This document shows, one piece after another, positions 59,701 through 64,000 of a stretch of DNA of 64,000 nucleotides. This DNA comes from Irpex lacteus. Taxonomy: Eukaryota; Basidiomycota; Agaricomycetes; Polyporales; Irpicaceae. The stretch covers positions 421,154-485,153 of the forward strand of contig MQVO02000024.1 of assembly GCA_001986395.2 (NCBI GenBank). Direction: 5' to 3'. The first letter of the stretch is position 1. Each line of letters starts with the position of its first letter. The notes under the pieces were generated by a model that was not told the DNA's origin, did no database searches, and saw only the letters and a program-made list of their open reading frames with translations. Both the position numbers and the translations under genes were made by a program.

Positions 59701-61560
59701 CGTACCCGTTCTGTACGATTCGCCGATACTTGCTCGATTACCCATCGGCGTTTGTACCCCTGCACACGCCTGCGCAATCACTGACATCCTCTTCTCAGTT
59801 CTATCATGCGATGTTCAGCATGCTGCACATTTACAGGCACAGTGCTTCATGCCCTGGTTACCAGCCCTACCGGGCGAACAAACCATTCTTTCCCGTGATA
59901 GCAATGTTTCACGCTTGCTTCACCCACTATGTCCGGGAGACAACCGACTTCATCGAGGAGAGTGTCAAGCAAAGAACGATGTCAATCGTCCAGGCTAACA
60001 ACGGTCGCCAAACATCTTTCACGAAAAACTGTCTCAAGTATCTCAAGGACTGGGTCTCACTTCCCCGGCCGTTCGCCAATACACCCGAGAGCCTTGGCCC
60101 GCTCCTCCTCGCTCTTCGCACCAATGGCAACGTTCCGGATCGTCTCCCTGGCTCTGAAAACTTTCCTCCTCTCACCCTGAAAGAGTTCGCCAACGCGACA
60201 CTTCAGGTCGCTCGCTCCAGCCGCACCGCCTCACTTCATGCGCCCTTCCTCTCTAAGTCCCTCACTGTGGGCCTTCTCCGCGTCGCACTTATGCTCGCCG
60301 AAGTTCAGTTAGGTGATCTCGAGGCAGCTCTACGCGAAAAGCTCATGTGTCAGGCTATCAGCATTGTCGTCGAGCATCACAAGATCCACAACGTCCCTTG
60401 GGCCCCGGCACCCGTTCCCGGCGATCGTCGATCTCGATCTCGCACCTATCGCCCGTCTATAGCCTCATGGCGCGTACTTGACACCACTATCACTGACCAG
60501 GCATCCATCACGCGAAACCTCATCATGCAATCCAGTGACCCGCTCGCCATAACGCGTCTTAACATAGATGCTGCCAACAGCATCAGTGCCGCCGGGGAAT
60601 GGAGAATCGCTGCGGTCCCATTGGCTGACCTCCGCCGCTATTCGAACAAGACAGTTAACCCAGTCGACTTCGTTCTCAAGCACGCCTCGGTGGAGAGCCG
60701 CTCTTTTCTTGATCCAAATAGCCCCAAGCACTACATTTACAGACATTACATGTGGGTCACTCAGAATCTCAACGTCAAGAAGCCTCCCCACCGCCTCATT
60801 CTCTACTGCGCACGAATCTTCGCGGCCACCGCCCCCTACCTCGCCATCGAGCCAAACTTTGTCGCTCCTCCGAACACAGCAACAAATGAGGAGTTCGTTC
60901 GAGTGTTCCAGTCCATACCACTCATCACTCCCCCTCGCAAAGGTGTCACACAAGCGCTACCTTTAATCGTTTTATTCACTGGGATGGCCCTCGGATTACT
61001 TCATTCAGACTCTCCGCTTTCTCAAAGGCTGGGGGATCCGAACGGGCGCGGAAGTTTGGGCGCGGAATGGACAGAAAAACATGGTACGCCTCGCTCACGC
61101 ACAACATACATCGCCCTACCTGATCTCGTTTACTAACTTCGGACAACCCCCGCACGTAGGCGCAAAAGAGATTTTAGGGACTGCATTCGTTCGTCTCGGT
61201 CTCGCTTGGACGAAGAAGCTGTTGCGAAGCTCGGAGAAACCTGGGGACCTGTGGGGAATCTACGACTACGGCGCGTTGACGATCAAATGTGCCGACTTTG
61301 AAAGCATGCTGCACAAGAATCATGCTCACGGCGCGTATTACGCAATTCTCAATCTGTGTGGACCCGTCATCGCTCGCCGCCTCGTTGACAACGGTGCACT
61401 CGCCGAACCGACTCCTGCCCCCCACAATGCTCTGCAACCGGCCAGTTCACGGAAGCGGCATCGCAACGATAGCGACGACGAGGCAGATGGGTATATGCGC
61501 GCTCCTCCTGTAGGCTCCCGTCGATCCCGTCTCCTCGACGATGTTATTGTGCTCGATTAA
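56773..61560 (+). CDS. Large protein of no recognised family (1372 aa)
   Basis: Eight exons (56773-56813, 56881-57684, 57860-58129, 58193-58972, 59034-59133, 59187-59624, 59799-61083, 61160-61560) are in frame to the TAA. The start is the ATG at 56773 (MDMDSYRHRLAA), whose 41-nt exon ends with a clean AG|GT; a later ATG at 56861 lies inside that intron. After an acidic stretch (VEPEEDEDVVDIDE) the protein looks folded throughout: RITLARLERLYEARRPGR, GRYACDAVWVALAD, VSYGQDWSFFPGRP, AYPSLYLWTSYPLSCA, FYHAMFSMLHIYRH. The C terminus has a basic nuclear-localisation-like patch and acidic run (SRKRHRNDSDDEADG). No catalytic motif or transmembrane region is convincing. Introns 2 and 6 (175 and 174 nt) each hold two hairpins; the other five are 53-76 nt. 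It follows the ParB-like gene on the same strand and is the last gene before the telomere. Confidence 0.75.
57717..57812. repeat. Two CGCCGATA hairpins inside intron 2 of the 1372-aa gene
   Basis: 57717-57746 (CCGCCGATAG ... CTATCAGCG) and 57783-57812 (TTCGCCGATA ... CTATCGGC), 66 bp apart. Confidence 0.85.
59653..59750. repeat. Two CGCCGATA hairpins inside intron 6 of the 1372-aa gene
   Basis: 59653-59682 (TTCGCCGATGG ... CCATCGGC) and 59721-59750 (CGCCGATAC ... CCATCGGCG), 68 bp apart. Confidence 0.85.
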
Positions 61561-63414
61561 AGACTCGCTTGATATTAACTAGAGACGTGATCGTTTACTC
61601 CACTTTCAATATATCGCCTAATACCATTTCTCATCCTTCACGCATTTGTGTCCGACATCCTCCGTACCAGACATATCACATCCATAGAACACGTCTTCGT
61701 GTGGTTGCGTCAATACACACACTCGCTTTAGAAAGGCTCATTTCGCCGATAGACGTTCAACATCTATCGGATTTCTGACATTTCCAACAATGACCGTTTT
61801 GTAGCATATTTCCGGATTGCTGATAGTCGAATATCTCCAAGTTTCTGATGATCGCTTCGTCGACGAATCCAGTATCTCTCAGTAATAAGACTCGATCTTA
61901 CTCACCTACTACCACCTGCCCCGACGATTATGATACCCCGATTGCCGTTCACACGACTGTCGAATTCGTTACACAACATTGCTCTCAATTGTCACATTCC
62001 TCAAAATATCAGCACCATCATTCGTGCTAGTTGCTATCAACGCCGGCATTGGCGATGGTTTCTATCTAACTCAAACTCTCGACCCGCCGATAGATGCACA
62101 GACATATATCGGCGTTTCGACAGTTCCACACACTCGCGTTGTCCCACGATCCCACCCTTCTAGGGCTCGGACCTCGTCGGCTATGTCGTCTTTGTTCAAG
62201 CGTCGATTACATTATCCCGTACCATCAGGCCTCGATCTCATGTCACTAATCTAACTCTACTTGCCCCGTCGATGGCGATTACTCGATAGCCGTGCAGACG
62301 ACTATCAGATTCTCTGCTCGACGTGGAACGCGACAGACACCTTCGCTAGGGCATCAACACCGGCATGAATTCGTACCAGCTTCTACCAGAGTTCTCAGTC
62401 GCCATTTTATTGTTGCTACGGTCAAATAGTTACGCGAGCTATCCGTTTTGGCTTCGTCTCCCAAGTACTGTTGGCTTAGAACTTTGTGAATTCAGGTCGA
62501 TCTTCCTATTTCCTCGGTGCTGTTGTTAAAAATATCATTTGTGTAATTTCTCTTTGAGAAACTGTACACCAGATTTCATGAGAGAATACGCAACATGGCG
62601 CTGACCAAAAGACAAAGAGCTCTGATTTGAAAGCTTTATCAAACACACATCACTTTCTCAGCTTGATATAGCTTTCGTTTGCGCATAGTATATAATGACA
62701 ACCCGACGACCTGGTGTGCAAGTTCAACATGCAACATATGCTCCGCAAGGTACTCGGTGTGGCCTCACCTTGCCCAGAGAGTCAAGCGCCCACAAGCGAA
62801 ATGCACCGTAGCATTGCGTAACATAAATGTGGATTCAGCGGGCGGAAAGTTACCTTTGTGCGGCCTTTCCTGTGAAATTGTTCCTCATCCAAAAATCATA
62901 TATTACAGTATGATTTGGGCAAGATGTACCTGTAACATTGTCCATAAACTCGGAAAGCTGAGGGCGGACATAGCAGCCGCGGCGCGAGAAGCGAAGCACC
63001 ATCTTCACTTCCCATGGCAGCATAGTATCCTAGATGTGACAGTTGGTATCACCAGGGACAATTCGCCGCGACTTGAACCTTTTGAAGAGCTGCATCAAAA
63101 AACCCGTAAAGCAATTAAGGCAGGTCTTCTTTAGACCTACACAGCTGCAAAGTTAGCTCACGTGCTCTATACTCAAACATACAGCAAGCATCAACCAGGT
63201 TCTTCTTTTCACTTGCGACGGGCCCAGGTTACTTCAGCTTCTAATTAAGTCAATTGACATATAACTTGTTTGATCACGTGTTCTAAAGAATTGTTTCAAA
63301 GTGCGCCTTCGACACACCACGTGTTTCAGCTTTAGTCGTCAATTCAATACAAGAATATTGTGTTCATTATTTAATTATTGATCACATCGAACACTAACTC
63401 TTCAGTGGTTTTCT
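61561..63414. other. Distal non-coding region
   Basis: No supported gene. Hairpins of the CGCCGATA family lie at 61741-61771 and 62084-62114, with decayed relatives near 61815 and 62267. A 151-codon plus-strand frame ending at 63134 begins with TTG and its first ATG is deep inside; it shows no splice or domain evidence, so it is not called a gene. Confidence 0.45.
61741..62114. repeat. CGCCGATA hairpins in the distal non-coding region
   Basis: 61741-61771 (TTTCGCCGATAG ... CTATCGG) and 62084-62114 (CCGCCGATAG ... TATATCGGCG), with a decayed copy between them near 61815. Confidence 0.75.
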
Positions 63415-63445
63415 TAACCTAACCTAACCTCACCTAACCTAACCC
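63415..63445 (-). repeat. Interstitial telomere-like tract in reverse orientation
   Basis: Six CCTAA-type units (one CCTCA variant), the reverse complement of the terminal TTAGG array, lie about 430 bp inside the end. Confidence 0.85.
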
Positions 63446-63653
63446 ATATTTTACCCTTCCCCGATGTTGCACCGACTTATCCCAAAATGGTAAAAAACCA
63501 TGAAAAATTGAGGACGTCTTGCTGTGGCTTTGGAAGAGCAATGCCGTCTTGAGTTGTCTTGTGTAATTTCAACACCAAGAGGCTGACACAGAATTCTGCA
63601 GAGTATGTAGACCAACTGCCATACAGGTTAAGCGCAAGGTTGCCAACGTCTTG

Positions 63654-63873
63654 GACAAGTTCGCAAACTCTATGCATCACAGTATGTCACACAAGTTTGC
63701 AAACTCTATGTATCATACTACATGCATCACAGTATGTCGGACAAGTTCGCGAATTCTATGTATCATACTAAATGTATCATGGACAAGTTTGCAAACTCTA
63801 TGCATCATAGTATATGCATCACAGTATCTCGGACAAGTTTGCAAACTCTATGCATCACAGTATGTCAGACAAG
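63654..63873 (+). repeat. Diverged subtelomeric tandem repeat
   Basis: Units begin ACAAGTTTGCAAACTCTATG or a variant near 63655, 63692, 63739, 63781 and 63832, with a truncated sixth at 63869. Between these starts lie variable numbers of ATGCATCACAGTATGTC(G)G and TATCATACTA blocks, giving spacings of about 37-51 bp. The sixth unit (GACAAG) runs directly into TTAGG. Confidence 0.8.
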
Positions 63874-64000
63874 TTAGGTTAGGGTTAGGTTAGGTTAGGT
63901 TAGGTTAGTTAGGTTAGGTTAGGTTAGGTTAGGTTAGGTTAGGTTAGGTTAGGTTAGGTTAGGTTAGTTAGGTTAGGTTAGGTTAGGTTAGGTTAGGTTA
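63874..64000 (+). repeat. Telomere: (TTAGG)n array
   Basis: From 63874 to the end of the window the plus strand is almost purely the pentamer TTAGG. There is one TTAGGG near the start and occasional TTAG units. The G-rich strand runs 5' to 3' outward, as at a right-hand chromosome end. The window cuts the array, so its full length is unknown. The unit is one G shorter than the common fungal TTAGGG. Confidence 0.9.

Noticed and set aside
43207..61560. Telomere-linked RecQ helicase or a known large fungal transposon (tyrosine-recombinase or KDZ type)
   Set aside because: No helicase motifs, no tyrosine-recombinase signature and no DDE-type or CxC-type transposase motifs were seen in any of the five proteins.
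62679..63134. A 151-codon frame near the telomere as a gene
   Set aside because: It begins with TTG, its first ATG is far inside, and it shows no introns, motifs or family resemblance.

Overview
The window is from a filamentous basidiomycete, most likely an Agaricomycete, and its right-hand end is a chromosome end. Four things suggest this. Genes are compact, with many 45-75 nt introns that have GTGAGT/GTGCGT-type donors and YAG acceptors. F-box families and a single-BRCT protein of basidiomycete type are present. Intergenic gaps are short in the left half. The plus strand ends in a (TTAGG)n array with the G-rich strand running outward. All gene models were spliced by eye; every multi-exon model given high confidence keeps its reading frame through to the stop.

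Layout. 0-17.3 kb: a decayed segmental duplication. A gene of unknown family (called N here) sits upstream of an F-box gene (F). The pair N1-F1 is intact on the plus strand, and an inverted pair has an intact N2 and a dead F copy. There is also a dead N fragment, a second intact F-box gene (F2) and an older F-box relic. A 3.4 kb near-perfect palindrome (7.86-11.26 kb) lies inside this region. 17.7-27.6 kb: two well-modelled divergent genes, a 1522-aa BRCT protein (minus) and a 1211-aa Ser/Pro-rich protein (plus). 27.6-31.5 kb: small low-confidence genes and five copies of a GGCCGGCTTAGCCGGCC palindrome.

31.5-43.2 kb: a repeat-rich, almost gene-free region. It holds a 1.78 kb direct repeat present twice (32.8 and 41.4 kb), tandem units of about 425 bp with tRNA-like modules, a 20-bp minisatellite and a second large palindrome (38.15-40.53 kb). 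The second copy of the direct repeat truncates a gene at 41.43 kb.

43.2-61.6 kb: five genes, all on the plus strand and pointing toward the telomere, none with an obvious housekeeping role. They are a 275-aa protein, a 379-aa acidic protein with a cysteine cluster and coiled coil, a 240-aa protein, a 1686-aa protein with a ParB/sulfiredoxin-like GQHR motif, and a 1372-aa protein of no recognised family. The spaces between these genes, and four of the introns in the two largest, carry a family of about 30-bp hairpins (CGCCGATA - about 12 nt - TATCGGCG). I found this family only in the distal half of the window. 61.6-64.0 kb: non-coding hairpins, an inverted CCTAA tract, a diverged subtelomeric tandem repeat, then telomeric TTAGG.

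The most unusual part is the distal block: the five co-oriented genes, the hairpin family and the ParB-like protein next to a pentameric telomere. It could be an undescribed subtelomeric element. That link is inference from co-location.
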